Notes: generated from the letters alone by a model not told the origin. Shown: positions 27,901 through 41,870, numbered from the stretch's first letter. The stretch: DNA of 64,000 nt from Hippasteria phrygiana (GCA_037893225.1 JAZGUH010000282.1:124001-188000), one strand, 5' to 3'. Program-made: numbers and translations.

Positions 27901-28454
27901 TGAATTTTCTCCACAAGTTTTAACTCTAGGAAGCCGCCGATGATTGCAACATGTAGCGCCAGATCTAAGATATCCATACATGTCAAAATTACTGTATTTG
28001 GTTGATATTTCATGCAATTATGAATGAGTAAAGCAAGTCATACCCCAGGGAATTTGACATGCATGGAGCAATAAATAGACGGTAATATGTACACAGGTGT
28101 TGGCCGGAAAGAAAATAAACATTGCGAGGTTTGAATTTTCTCCACAAGTTTTAACTCTAAGAAGCCGCCGATGATTGCAACATGTAGCGCCAGATCTAAG
28201 CTATCCATACATGTCAAAATTACTGAATTTGGTTGATATTTCATGCAATTATGAATGAGTAAAGCAAGTCATACCCCAGGGAATTTGACATGCATGGAGC
28301 AATAAATAGACGGTAACATGTACACAGGTGTTGGCCGGAAAGAAAATAAACATTGCGAAGTTTGAATTTTCTCCACAAGTTTTAACTCTAGGAAGCCGCC
28401 GATGATTGCAACATGTAGCGCCAGATCTAAGCTATCCATACATGTCAAAATTAC
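24985..28454. repeat. 15-monomer unit (3470 bp), lacking one L
   Basis: Order: J-K-L-F-A-B-L-F-A-B-C-D-J-K-M. Compared with the next unit it lacks the L between K and M, making this the only K in the window not followed by L. The A at 25910 ends in 'gctatgc' and the B at 26141 has 'agactg'. The B change is shared with the unit after next but not with the adjacent one. Confidence 0.9.
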
Positions 28455-30767
28455 TGTATTTGGTTGATATTTCATGCAATTATGAATGAGTAAAGCAAGT
28501 CCATACCCCAGGGAATTTGACATGCATGGAGCAATAAATAGACGGTAACATGTACACAGATGTTGGCCGGAAAGAAAATAAACATTGCGAGGTTTGAATT
28601 TTCTCCACAAGTTTTAACTCTAGGAAGCCGCCGATGATTGCAACATGTAGCGCCAGATCTAAGATATCCATACATGTCAAAATTACTGTATTTGGTTGAT
28701 ATTTCATGCAATTATGAATGAGTAAAGCAAGTCATACCCCAGGGAATTTGACATGCATGGAGCAATAAATAGACGGTAATATGTACACAGGTGTTGGCCG
28801 GAAAGAAAATAAACATTGCGAGGTTTGAATTTTCTCCACAAGTTTTAACTCTAAGAAGCCGCCGATGATTGCAACATGTAGCGCCAGATCTAAGCTATCC
28901 ATACATGTCAAAATTACTGTATTTGGTTGATATTTCATGCAATTAAGAATGAGTAAAGCAAGTCATACCCCAGGGAATTTGACAGGCATGGAGCAATAAA
29001 TAGAAGGTAATATGCACACAGATGGTGGCAAGGAAGAAAATAAACATTGCGAGGTTTGAATTTTCTCCACAAGTGTTAACTCTAAGAAGCCGCCGATAAT
29101 TGCAACATGTAGCGCCAGATCTAAGCTATCCATACATGTCAAAATTACTGAATTTGGTTGATATTTCATGCAATTATGAATGAGTAAAGCAAGTCATACC
29201 CCAGGGAATTTGACAGGCATGGAGCAATAAATAGAAGGTAATATGCACACAGATGTTGGCCGGAAAGAAAATAAACATTGCGAGGTTTGAATTTTCTCCA
29301 CAAGTTTTAACTCTAGGAAGCCGCCGATGATTGCAACATGTAGCGCCAGATCTAAGCTATCCATACGTGTCAAAATTACTGTATTTGGTTGATATTTCAT
29401 GCAATTATGAATGAGTAAAGCAAGTCATACCCTAGGGAATTTGACAGGCATGGAGCAATAAATAGACGGTAATATGCACACAGATGTTGGCCTGAAAGAA
29501 AATAAACATTGCGAGGTTTGAATTTTCTCCACAAGTGTTAACTCTAAGAAGCCGCCGATAATTGCAACATGTAGCGCCAGATCTAAGCTATCCATACATG
29601 TCAAAATTACTGAATTTGGTTGATATTTCATGCAATTATGAATGAGTAAAGCAAGTCCATACCCCAGGGAATTTGACATGCATGGAGCAATAAATAGACG
29701 GTAACATGTACACAGATGTTGGCCGGAAAGAAAATAAACATTGCGAGGTTTGAATTTTCTCCACAAGTTTTAACTCTAAGAAGCCGCCGATAATTGCAAC
29801 ATGTAGCGCCAGATCTAAGCTATCCATACATGTCAAAATTACTGTATTTGGTTGATATTTCATGCAATTAAGAATGAGTAAAGCAAGTCATACCCCAGGG
29901 AATTTGACAGGCATGGAGCAATAAATAGAAGGTAATATGCACACAGATGGTGGCAAGGAAGAAAATAAACATTGCGAGGTTTGAATTTTCTCCACAAGTG
30001 TTAACTCTAAGAACCCGCCGATAATTGCAACATGTAGCGCCAGATCTAAGCTATCCATACATGTCAAAATTACTGAATTTGGTTGATATTTCATGCAATT
30101 ATGAATGAGTAAAGCAAGTCATACCCCAGGGAATTTGACAGGCATGGAGCAATAAATAGAAGGTAATATGCACACAGATTTTGGCCGGAAAGAAAATAAA
30201 CATTGCGAGGTTTGAATTTTCTCCACAAGTTTTAACTCTAGGAAGCCGCCGATGATTGCAACATGTAGCGCCAGATCTAAGCTATCCATACATGTCAAAA
30301 TTACTGTATTTGGTTGATATTTCATGCAATTATGAATGAGTAAAGCAAGTCATACCCTAGGGAATTTGACATGCATGGAGCAATAAATAGACGGTAATAT
30401 GCACACAGATGTTGGCCTGAAAGAAAATAAACATTGCGAGGTTTGAATTTTCTCCACAAGTGTTAACTCTAAGAAGCCGCCGATAATTGCAACATGTAGC
30501 GCCAGATCTAAGCTATCCATACATGTCAAAATTACTGAATTTGGTTGATATTTCATGCAATTATGAATGAGTAAAGCAAGTCCATACCCCAGGGAATTTG
30601 ACATGCATGGAGCAATAAATAGACGGTAACATGTACACAGATGTTGGCCGGAAAGAAAATAAACATTGCGAGGTTTGAATTTTCTCCACAAGTTTTAACT
30701 CTAAGAAGCCGCCGATAATTGCAACATGTAGCGCCAGATCTAAGCTATCCATACATGTCAAAATTAC

Positions 30768-30999
30768 TGAATTTGGTTGATATTTCATGCAATTATGAAT
30801 GAGTAAAGCAAGTCCATACCCCAGGGAATTTGACAGGCATGGAGCAATAAATAAGAGGTAATCTGCACACAGATGGTGGCCGGGAAGAAAATAAACATTG
30901 CGAGGTTTGAATTTTCTCCACAAGTGTTAACTCTAAGAAGCCGCCGATAATTGCAACATGTAGCGCCAGATCTAAGCTATGCATACATGTCAAAATTAC
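30768..30999. repeat. Class C monomer, 232 bp (exemplar)
   Basis: Diagnostic states: 'gtccatacc', 'gacaggc', 'aagagg' with 'taatctgcac', 'gatggtggccggg', 'caagtgtta', 'ctaagaag' and terminal 'gctatgc' (a second route to a NsiI site). All 18 copies are followed by D or, at 13882, by a D/J hybrid. Copies at 37014 and 38634 share 'gcaccatg'. Those at 58519 and 60836 share 'ccggggag'. Confidence 0.93.
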
Positions 31000-31230
31000 T
31001 GAATTTGGTTGATATTTCATGCAATTATGAATGAGTAAAGCAAGTCATACCCTAGGGAATTTGACAGGCATGGAGCAATAAATCGAAGGTAATATGCACA
31101 CAGATGTTGGCCGGAAAGAAAATAAACATTGCGATGTTTGAATTTTCTCCACAAGTTTTAACTCTAGGAAGCCGCCGATGATTGCAACATGTAGCGCCAG
31201 ATCTAAGCTATCCATACATGTCAAAATTAC
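31000..31230. repeat. Class D monomer (exemplar)
   Basis: Diagnostic states: 'ccctaggg', 'cgaagg' at 85-90 with 'taatatgcac', 'gcgatg' in place of gcgagg, 'caagtttta', 'ctaggaag' and 'gatgattg'. It nearly always follows C. The exceptions at 56437 and 57825 follow B monomers that have acquired the C-like end 'gctatgc', so the C-D junction itself is kept. Confidence 0.93.
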
Positions 31231-31924
31231 TGTATTTGGTTGATATTTCATGCAATTATGAATGAGTAAAGCAAGTCCATACCCCAGGGAATTTGACATG
31301 CATGGAGCAATAAATAGACGGTAACATGTACACAGATGTTGGCCGGAAAGAAAATAAACATTGCGAGGTTTGAATTTTCTCCACAAGTTTTAACTCTAGG
31401 AAGCCGCCGATGATTGCAACATGTAGCGCCAGATCTAAGATATCCATACATGTCAAAATTACTGTATTTGGTTGATATTTCATGCAATTATGAATGAGTA
31501 AAGCAAGTCATACCCCAGGGAATTTGACATGCATGGAGCAATAAATAGACGGTAATATGTACACAGGTGTTGGCCGGAAAGAAAATAAACATTGCGAGGT
31601 TTGAATTTTCTCCACAAGTTTTAACTCTAAGAAGCCGCCGATGATTGCAACATGTAGCGCCAGATCTAAGCTATCCATACATGTCAAAATTACTGTATTT
31701 GGTTGATATTTCATGCAATTAAGAATGAGTAAAGCAAGTCATACCCCAGGGAATTTGACAGGCATGGAGCAATAAATAGAAGGTAATATGCACACAGATG
31801 GTGGCAAGGAAGAAAATAAACATTGCGAGGTTTGAATTTTCTCCACAAGTGTTAACTCTAAGAACCCGCCGACAATTGCAACATGTAGCGCCAGATCTAA
31901 GCTATCCATACATGTCAAAATTAC

Positions 31925-32155
31925 TGAATTTGGTTGATATTTCATGCAATTATGAATGAGTAAAGCAAGTCATACCCCAGGGAATTTGACATGCATGGAG
32001 CAATAAATAGACGGTAACATGTACACAGGTGTTGGCCGGAAAGAAAATAAACATTGCGAAGTTTGAATTTTCTCCACAAGTTTTAACTCTAGGAAGCCGC
32101 CGATGATTGCAACATGTAGCGCCAGATCTAAGCTATCCATACATGTCAAAATTAC
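31925..32155. repeat. Class M monomer (exemplar)
   Basis: Diagnostic states: 'gtcatacc', 'gacatgc', 'agacgg' with 'taacatgtac', 'caggtgttggccgg' and the private 'gcgaagttt'. Copies start at 14575, 18739, 20359, 23367, 24754, 28224 and 31925, and none lies to the right. From 39.8 kb on its place after J-K-L is taken by Q. Confidence 0.92.
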
Positions 32156-35100
32156 TGTATTTGGTTGATATTTCATGCAATTATGAATGAGTAAAGCAAG
32201 TCCATACCCCAGGGAATTTGACATGCATGGAGCAATAAATAGACGGTAACATGTACACAGATGTTGGCCGGAAAGAAAATAAACATTGCGAGGTTTGAAT
32301 TTTCTCCACAAGTTTTAACTCTAGGAAGCCGCCGATGATTGCAACATGTAGCGCCAGATCTAAGATATCCATACATGTCAAAATTACTGTATTTGGTTGA
32401 TATTTCATGCAATTATGAATGAGTAAAGCAAGTCATACCCCAGGGAATTTGACATGCATGGAGCAATAAATAGACGGTAATATGTACACAGGTGTTGGCC
32501 GGAAAGAAAATAAACATTGCGAGGTTTGAATTTTCTCCACAAGTTTTAACTCTAAGAAGCCGCCGATGATTGCAACATGTAGCGCCAGATCTAAGCTATC
32601 CATACATGTCAAAATTACTGTATTTGGTTGATATTTCATGCAATTAAGAATGAGTAAAGCAAGTCATACCCCAGGGAATTTGACAGGCATGGAGCAATAA
32701 ATAGAAGGTAATATGCACACAGATGGTGGCAAGGAAGAAAATAAACATTGCGAGGTTTGAATTTTCTCCACAAGTGTTAACTCTAAGAAGCCGCCGATAA
32801 TTGCAACATGTAGCGCCAGATCTAAGCTATCCATACATGTCAAAATTACTGAATTTGGTTGATATTTCATGCAATTATGAATGAGTAAAGCAAGTCATAC
32901 CCCAGGGAATTTGACAGGCATGGAGCAATAAATAGAAGGTAATATGCACACAGATGTTGGCCGGAAAGAAAATAAACATTGCGAGGTTTGAATTTTCTCC
33001 ACAAGTTTTAACTCTAGGAAGCCGCCGATGATTGCAACATGTAGCGCCAGATCTAAGCTATCCATACATGTCAAAATTACTGTATTTGGTTGATATTTCA
33101 TGCAATTATGAATGAGTAAAGCAAGTCATACCCTAGGGAATTTGACAGGCATGGAGCAATAAATAGACGGTAATATGCACACAGATGTTGGCCTGAAAGA
33201 AAATAAACATTGCGAGGTTTGAATTTTCTCCACAAGTGTTAACTCTAAGAAGCCGCCGATAATTGCAACATGTAGCGCCAGATCTAAGCTATCCATACAT
33301 GTCAAAATTACTGAATTTGGTTGATATTTCATGCAATTATGAATGAGTAAAGCAAGTCCATACCCCAGGGAATTTGACATGCATGGAGCAATAAATAGAC
33401 TGTAACATGTACACAGATGTTGGCCGGAAAGAAAATAAACATTGCGAGGTTTGAATTTTCTCCACAAGTTTTAACTCTAAGAAGCCGCCGATAATTGCAA
33501 CATGTAGCGCCAGATCTAAGCTATCCATACATGTCAAAATTACTGTATTTGGTTGATATTTCATGCAATTAAGAATGAGTAAAGCAAGTCATACCCCAGG
33601 GAATTTGACAGGCATGGAGCAATAAATAGAAGGTAATATGCACACAGATGGTGGCAAGGAAGAAAATAAACATTGCGAGGTTTGAATTTTCTCCACAAGT
33701 GTTAACTCTAAGAACCCGCCGATAATTGCAACATGTAGCGCCAGATCTAAGCTATCCATACATGTCAAAATTACTGAATTTGGTTGATATTTCATGCAAT
33801 TATGAATGAGTAAAGCAAGTCATACCCCAGGGAATTTGACAGGCATGGAGCAATAAATAGAAGGTAATATGCACACAGATGTTGGCCGGAAAGAAAATAA
33901 ACATTGCGATGTTTGAATTTTCTCCACAAGTTTTAACTCTAGGAAGCCGCCGATGATTGCAACATGTAGCGCCAGATCTAAGCTATCCATACATATCAAA
34001 ATTACTGTATTTGGTTGATATTTCATGCAATTATGAATGAGTAAAGCAAGTCATACCCTAGGGAATTTGACAGGCATGGAGCAATAAATAGACGGTAATA
34101 TGCACACAGATGTTGGCCTGAAAGAAAATAAACATTGCGAGGTTTGAATTTTCTCCACAAGTGTTAACTCTAAGAAGCCGCCAATAATTGCAACATGTAG
34201 CGCCAGATCTAAGCTATCCATACATGTCAAAATTACTGAATTTGGTTGATATTTCATGCAATTATGAATGAGTAAAGCAAGTCCATACCCCAGGGAATTT
34301 GACATGCATGGAGCAATAAATAGACGGTAACATGTACACAGATGTTGGCCGGAAAGAAAATAAACATTGCGAGGTTTGAATTTTCTCCACAAGTTTTAAC
34401 TCTAAGAAGCCGCCGATAATTGCAACATGTAGCGCCAGATCTAAGCTATCCATACATGTCAAAATTACTGAATTTGGTTGATATTTCATGCAATTATGAA
34501 TGTGTAAAGCAAGTCCATACCCCAGGGAATTTGACAGGCATGGAGCAATAAATAAGAGGTAATCTGCACACAGATGGTGGCCGGGAAGAAAATAAACATT
34601 GCGAGGTTTGAATTTTCTCCACAAGTGTTAACTCTAAGAAGCCGCCGATAATTGCAACATGTAGCGCCAGATCTAAGCTATGCATACATGTCAAAATTAC
34701 TGAATTTGGTTGATATTTCATGCAATTATGAATGAGTAAAGCAAGTCATACCCTAGGGAATTTGACAGGCATGGAGCAATAAATCGAAGGTAATATGCAC
34801 ACAGATGTTGGCCGGAAAGAAAATAAACATTGCGATGTTTGAATTTTCTCCACAAGTTTTAACTCTAGGAAGCCGCCGATGATTGCAACATGTAGCGCCA
34901 GATCTAAGCTATCCATACATGTCAAAATTACTGTATTTGGTTGATATTTCATGCAATTATGAATGAGTAAAGCAAGTCCATACCCCAGGGAATTTGACAT
35001 GCATGGAGCAATAAATAGACGGTAACATGTACACAGATGTTGGCCGGAAAGAAAATAAACATTGCGAGGTTTGAATTTTCTCCACAAGTTTTAACTCTAG

Positions 35101-35856
35101 GAAGCCGCCGATGATTGCAACATGTAGCGCCAGATCTAAGATATCCATACATGTCAAAATTACTGTATTTGGTTGATATTTCATGCAATTATGAATGAGT
35201 AAAGCAAGTCATACCCCAGGGAATTTGACATGCATGGAGCAATAAATAGACGGTAATATGTACACAGGTGTTGGCCGGAAAGAAAATAAACATTGCGAGG
35301 TTTGAATTTTCTCCACAAGTTTTAACTCTAAGAAGCCGCCGATGATTGCAACATGTAGCGCCAGATCTAAGCTATCCATACATGTCAAAATTACTGTATT
35401 TGGTTGATATTTCATGCAATTAAGAATGAGTAAAGCAAGTCATACCCCAGGGAATTTGACAGGCATGGAGCAATAAATAGAAGGTATTATGCACACAGAT
35501 GGTGGCAAGGAAGAAAATAAACATTGCGAGGTTTGAATTTTCTCCACAAGTGTTAACTCTAAGAACCCGCCGATAATTGCAACATGTAGCGCCAGATCTA
35601 AGCTATCCATACATGTCAAAATTACTGAATTTGGTTGATATTTCATGCAATTATGAATGAGTAAAGCAAGTCATACCCCAGGGAATTTGACAGGCATGGA
35701 GCAATAAATAGAAGGTAATATGCACACAGATGTTGGCCGGAAAGAAAATAAACATTGCGATGTTTGAATTTTCTCCACAAGTTTTAACTCTAGGAAGCCG
35801 CCGATGATTGCAACATGTAGCGCCAGATCTAAGCTATCCATACATGTCAAAATTAC
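32156..35856. repeat. 16-monomer unit (3701 bp), ending in F
   Basis: Order: J-K-L-F-A-B-L-F-A-B-C-D-J-K-L-F. It has the same length and order as the preceding unit except that F replaces M at the end. Private variants include 'catacatatc' near 34003, 'gccaataattg' near 34183 (a CpG to CpA change), 'atgtgtaaag' near 34502 and 'aaggtattatg' in the last L. Confidence 0.91.
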
Positions 35857-37476
35857 TGTATTTGGTTGATATTTCATGCAATTATGAATGAGTAAAGCAA
35901 GTCCATACCCCAGGGAATTTGACATGCATGGAGCAATAAATAGACGGTAACATGTACACAGATGTTGGCCGGAAAGAAAATAAACATTGCGAGGTTTGAA
36001 TTTTCTCCACAAGTTTTAACTCTAGGAAGCCGCCGATGATTGCAACATGTAGCGCCAGATCTAAGATATCCATACATGTCAAAATTACTGTATTTGGTTG
36101 ATATTTCATGCAATTATGAATGAGTAAAGCAAGTCATACCCCAGGGAATTTGACATGCATGGAGCAATAAATAGACGGTAATATGTACACAGGTGTTGGC
36201 CGGAAAGAAAATAAACATTGCGAGGTTTGAATTTTCTCCACAAGTTTTAACTCTAAGAAGCCGCCGATGATTGCAACATGTAGCGCCAGATCTAAGCTAT
36301 CCATACATGTCAAAATTACTGTATTTGGTTGATATTTCATGCAATTAAGAATGAGTAAAGCAAGTCATACCCCAGGGAATTTGACAGGCATGGAGCAATA
36401 AATAGAAGGTATTATGCACACAGATGGTGGCAAGGAAGAAAATAAACATTGCGAGGTTTGAATTTTCTCCACAAGTGTTAACTCTAAGAACCCGCCGATA
36501 ATTGCAACATGTAGCGCCAGATCTAAGCTATCCATACATGTCAAAATTACTGAATTTGGTTGATATTTCATGCAATTATGAATGAGTAAAGCAAGTCATA
36601 CCCCAGGGAATTTGACAGGCATGGAGCAATAAATAGAAGGTAATATGCACACAGATGTTGGCCGGAAAGAAAATAAACATTGCGAGGTTTGAATTTTCTC
36701 CACAAGTTTTAACTCTAGGAAGCCGCCGATGATTGCAACATGTAGCGCCAGATCTAAGCTATCCATACATGTCAAAATTACTGTATTTGGTTGATATTTC
36801 ATGCAATTATGAATGAGTAAAGCAAGTCCATACCCCAGGGAATTTGACATGCATGGAGCAATAAATAGAAGGTAACATGTACACAGATGTTGGCCGGAAA
36901 GAAAATAAACATTGCGAGGTTTGAATTTTCTCCACAAGTTTTAACTCTAAGAAGCCGCCGATAATTGCAACATGTAGCGCCAGATCTAAGCTATCCATAC
37001 ATGTCAAAATTACTGAATTTGGTTGATATTTCATGCAATTATGAATGAGTAAAGCAAGTCCATACCCCAGGGAATTTGACAGGCATGGAGCAATAAATAA
37101 GAGGTAATCTGCACACAGATGGTGGCCGGGAAGAAAATAAACATTGCGAGGTTTGAATTTTCTCCACAAGTGTTAACTCTAAGAAGCCGCCGATAATTGC
37201 ACCATGTAGCGCCAGATCTAAGCTATGCATACATGTCAAAATTACTGAATTTGGTTGATATTTCATGCAATTATGAATGAGTAAAGCAAGTCATACCCTA
37301 GGGAATTTGACAGGCATGGAGCAATAAATCGAAGGTAATATGCACACAGATGTTGGCCGGAAAGAAAATAAACATTGCGATGTTTGAATTTTCTCCACAA
37401 GTTTTAACTCTAGGAAGCCGCCGATGATTGCAACATGTAGCGCCAGATCTAAGCTATCCATACATGTCAAAATTAC
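35857..37476. repeat. 7-monomer unit, copy 1 (1620 bp)
   Basis: Order: J-K-L-F-B-C-D. It looks like the central unit with A-B-L-F-A removed. Private variants shared with copy 2 are 'aaggtattatg' in L, 'agaagg' with 'taacatgtac' in B, and 'gcaccatgtag' in C. Confidence 0.92.
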
Positions 37477-39095
37477 TGTATTTGGTTGATATTTCATGCA
37501 ATTATGAATGAGTAAAGCAAGTCCATACCCCAGGGAATTTGACATGCATGGAGCAATAAATAGACGGTAACATGTACACAGATGTTGGCCGGAAAGAAAA
37601 TAAACATTGCGAGGTTTGAATTTTCTCCACAAGTTTTAACTCTAGGAAGCCGCCGATGATTGCAACATGTAGCGCCAGATCTAAGATATCCATACATGTC
37701 AAAATTACTGTATTTGGTTGATATTTCATGCAATTATGAATGAGTAAAGCAAGTCATACCCCAGGGAATTTGACATGCATGGAGCAATAAATAGACGGTA
37801 ATATGTACACAGGTGTTGGCCGGAAAGAAAATAAACATTGCGAGGTTTGAATTTTCTCCACAAGTTTTAACTCTAAGAAGCCGCCGATGATTGCAACATG
37901 TAGCGCCAGATCTAAGCTATCCATACATGTCAAAATTACTGTATTTGGTTGATATTTCATGCAATTAAGAATGAGTAAAGCAAGTCATACCCCAGGGAAT
38001 TTGACAGGCATGGAGCAATAAATAGAAGGTATTATGCACACAGATGGTGGCAAGGAAGAAAATAAACATTGCGAGGTTTGAATTTTCTCCACAAGTGTTA
38101 ACTCTAAGAACCCGCCGATAATTGCAACATGTAGCGCCAGATCTAAGCTATCCATACATGTCAAAATTACTGAATTTGGTTGATATTTCATGCAATTATG
38201 AATGAGTAAAGCAAGTCATACCCCAGGGAATTTGACAGGCATGGAGCAATAAATAGAAGGTAATATGCACACAGATGTTGGCCGGAAAGAAAATAAACAT
38301 TGCGAGGTTTGAATTTTCTCCACAAGTTTTAACTCTAGGAAGCCGCCGATGATTGCAACATGTAGCGCCAGATCTAAGCTATCCATACATGTCAAAATTA
38401 CTGTATTTGGTTGATATTTCATGCAATTATGAATGAGTAAAGCAAGTCCATACCCCAGGGAATTTGACATGCATGGAGCAATAAATAGAAGGTAACATGT
38501 ACACAGATGTTGGCCGGAAAGAAAATAAACATTGCGAGGTTTGAATTTTCTCCACAAGTTTTAACTCTAAGAAGCCGCCGATAATTGCAACATGTAGCGC
38601 CAGATCTAAGCTATCCATACATGTCAAAATTACTGAATTTGGTTGATATTTCATGCAATTATGAATGAGTAAAGCAAGTCCATACCCCAGGGAATTTGAC
38701 AGGCATGGAGCAATAAATAGAGGTAATCTGCACACAGATGGTGGCCGGGAAGAAAATAAACATTGCGAGGTTTGAATTTTCTCCACAAGTGTTAACTCTA
38801 AGAAGCCGCCGATAATTGCACCATGTAGCGCCAGATCTAAGCTATGCATACATGTCAAAATTACTGAATTTGGTTGATATTTCATGCAATTATGAATGAG
38901 TAAAGCAAGTCATACCCTAGGGAATTTGACAGGCATGGAGCAATAAATCGAAGGTAATATGCACACAGATGTTGGCCGGAAAGAAAATAAACATTGCGAT
39001 GTTTGAATTTTCTCCACAAGTTTTAACTCTAGGAAGCCGCCGATGATTGCAACATGTAGCGCCAGATCTAAGCTATCCATACATGTCAAAATTAC
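37477..39095. repeat. 7-monomer unit, copy 2 (1619 bp)
   Basis: It has the same order as copy 1 and the same three private variants, so the pair arose by a recent tandem duplication. It is one base shorter because C at 38634 reads 'aataaatagagg' where copy 1 has 'aataaataagagg'. The deletion postdates the duplication or was lost from copy 1 by conversion. Confidence 0.92.
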
Positions 39096-41870
39096 TGTAT
39101 TTGGTTGATATTTCATGCAATTATGAATGAGTAAAGCAAGTCCATACCCCAGGGAATTTGACATGCATGGAGCAATAAATAGACGGTAACATGTACACAG
39201 ATGTTGGCCGGAAAGAAAATAAACATTGCGAGGTTTGAATTTTCTCCACAAGTTTTAACTCTAGGAAGCCGCCGATGATTGCAACATGTAGCGCCAGATC
39301 TAAGATATCCATACATGTCAAAATTACTGTATTTGGTTGATATTTCATGCAATTATGAATGAGTAAAGCAAGTCATACCCCAGGGAATTTGACATGCATG
39401 GAGCAATAAATAGACGGTAATATGTACACAGGTGTTGGCCGGAAAGAAAATAAACATTGCGAGGTTTGAATTTTCTCCACAAGTTTTAACTCTAAGAAGC
39501 CGCCGATGATTGCAACATGTAGCGCCAGATCTAAGCTATCCATACATGTCAAAATTACTGTATTTGGTTGATATTTCATGCAATTAAGAATGAGTAAAGC
39601 AAGTCATACCCCAGGGAATTTGACAGGCATGGAGCAATAAATAGAAGGTAATATGCACACAGATGGTGGCAAGGAAGAAAATAAACATTGCGAGGTTTGA
39701 ATTTTCTCCACAAGTGTTAACTCTAAGAACCCGCCGATAATTGCAACATGTAGCGCCAGATCTAAGCTATCCATACATGTCAAAATTACTGAATTTGGTT
39801 GATATTTCATGCAATTATGAATGAGTAAAGCAAGTCATACCCCAGGGAATTTGACATGCATGGAGCAATAAATAGACGGTAACATGTACACAGATGTTGG
39901 CCGGAAAGAAAATAAACATTGCGAGGTTTGAATTTTCTCCACAAGTTTTAACTCTAGGAAGCCGCCGATGATTGCAACATGTAGCGCCAGATCTAAGCTA
40001 TCCATACATGTCAAAATTACTGTATTTGGTTGATATTTCATGCAATTATGAATGAGTAAAGCAAGTCCATACCCCAGGGAATTTGACATGCATGGAGCAA
40101 TAAATAGACGGTAACATGTACACAGATGTTGGCCGGAAAGAAAATAAACATTGCGAGGTTTGAATTTTCTCCACAAGTTTTAACTCTAGGAAGCCGCCGA
40201 TGATTGCAACATGTAGCGCCAGATCTAAGATATCCATACATGTCAAAATTACTGTATTTGGTTGATATTTCATGCAATTATGAATGAGTAAAGCAAGTCA
40301 TACCCCAGGGAATTTGACATGCATGGAGCAATAAATAGACGGTAATATGTACACAGGTGTTGGCCGGAAAGAAAATAAACATTGCGAGGTTTGAATTTTC
40401 TCCACAAGTTTTAACTCTAAGAAGCCGCCGATGATTGCAACATGTAGCGCCAGATCTAAGCTATCCATACATGTCAAAATTACTGTATTTGGTTGATATT
40501 TCATGCAATTAAGAATGAGTAAAGCAAGTCATACCCCAGGGAATTTGACAGGCATGGAGCAATAAATAGAAGGTAATATGCACACAGATGGTGGCAAGGA
40601 AGAAAATAAACATTGCGAGGTTTGAATTTTCTCCACAAGTGTTAACTCTAAGAACCCGCCGATAATTGCAACATGTAGCGCCAGATCTAAGCTATCCATA
40701 CATGTCAAAATTACTGAATTTGGTTGATATTTCATGCAATTATGAATGAGTAAAGCAAGTCATACCTTAGGGAATTTGACAGGCATGGAGCAATAAATAG
40801 AAGGTAATATGCACACAGATGTTGGCCGGAAAGAAAATAAACATTGCGAGGTTTGAATTTTCTCCACAAGTTTTAACTCTAGGAAGCCGCCGATGATTGC
40901 AACATGTAGCGCCAGATCTAAGCTATCCATACATGTCAAAATTACTGTATTTGGTTGATATGTCATGCAATTATGAATGAGTAAAGCAAGTCATACCCTA
41001 GGGAATTTGACAGGCATGGAGCAATAAATAGACGGTAATATGCACACAGATGTTGGCCTGAAAGAAAATAAACATTGCGAGGTTTGAATTTTCTCCACAA
41101 GTGTTAACTCTAAGAAGCCGCCGATAATTGCAACATGTAGCGCCAGATCTAAGCTATCCATACATGTCAAAATTACTGAATTTGGTTGATATTTCATGCA
41201 ATTATGAATGAGTAAAGCAAGTCCATACCCCAGGGAATTTGACATGCATGGAGCAATAAATAGACGGTAACATGTACACAGATGTTGGCCGGAAAGAAAA
41301 TAAACATTGCGAGGTTTGAATTTTCTCCACAAGTTTTAACTCTAAGAAGCCGCCGATAATTGCAACATGTAGCGCCAGATCTAAGCTATCCATACATGTC
41401 AAAATTACTGTATTTGGTTGATATTTCATGCAATTAAGAATGAGTAAAGCAAGTCATACCCCAGGGAATTTGACAGGCATGGAGCAATAAATAGAAGGTA
41501 ATATGCACACAGATGGTGGCAAGGAAGAAAATAAACATTGCGAGGTTTGAATTTTCTCCACAAGTGTTAACTCTAAGAACCCGCCGATAATTGCAACATG
41601 TAGCGCCAGATCTAAGCTATCCATACATGTCAAAATTACTGAATTTGGTTGATATTTCATGCAATTATGAATGAGTAAAGCAAGTCATACCCCAGGGAAT
41701 TTGACAGGCATGGAGCAATAAATAGAAGGTAATATGCACACAGATGTTGGCCGGAAAGAAAATAAACATTGCGAGGTTTGAATTTTCTCCACAAGTTTTA
41801 ACTCTAGGAAGCCGCCGATGATTGCAACATGTAGCGCCAGATCTAAGCTATCCATACATGTCAAAATTAC

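Larger units (their letters stand above)
28455..32155. repeat. 16-monomer unit (3701 bp), full form
   Basis: Order: J-K-L-F-A-B-L-F-A-B-C-D-J-K-L-M. This is the most complete form of the central unit. L-F-A-B occurs twice and J-K-L twice within it. Private variants include 'catacgtgt' near 29366, 'gattttggcc' near 30180, and 'gccgacaattg' near 31870. Confidence 0.91.
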
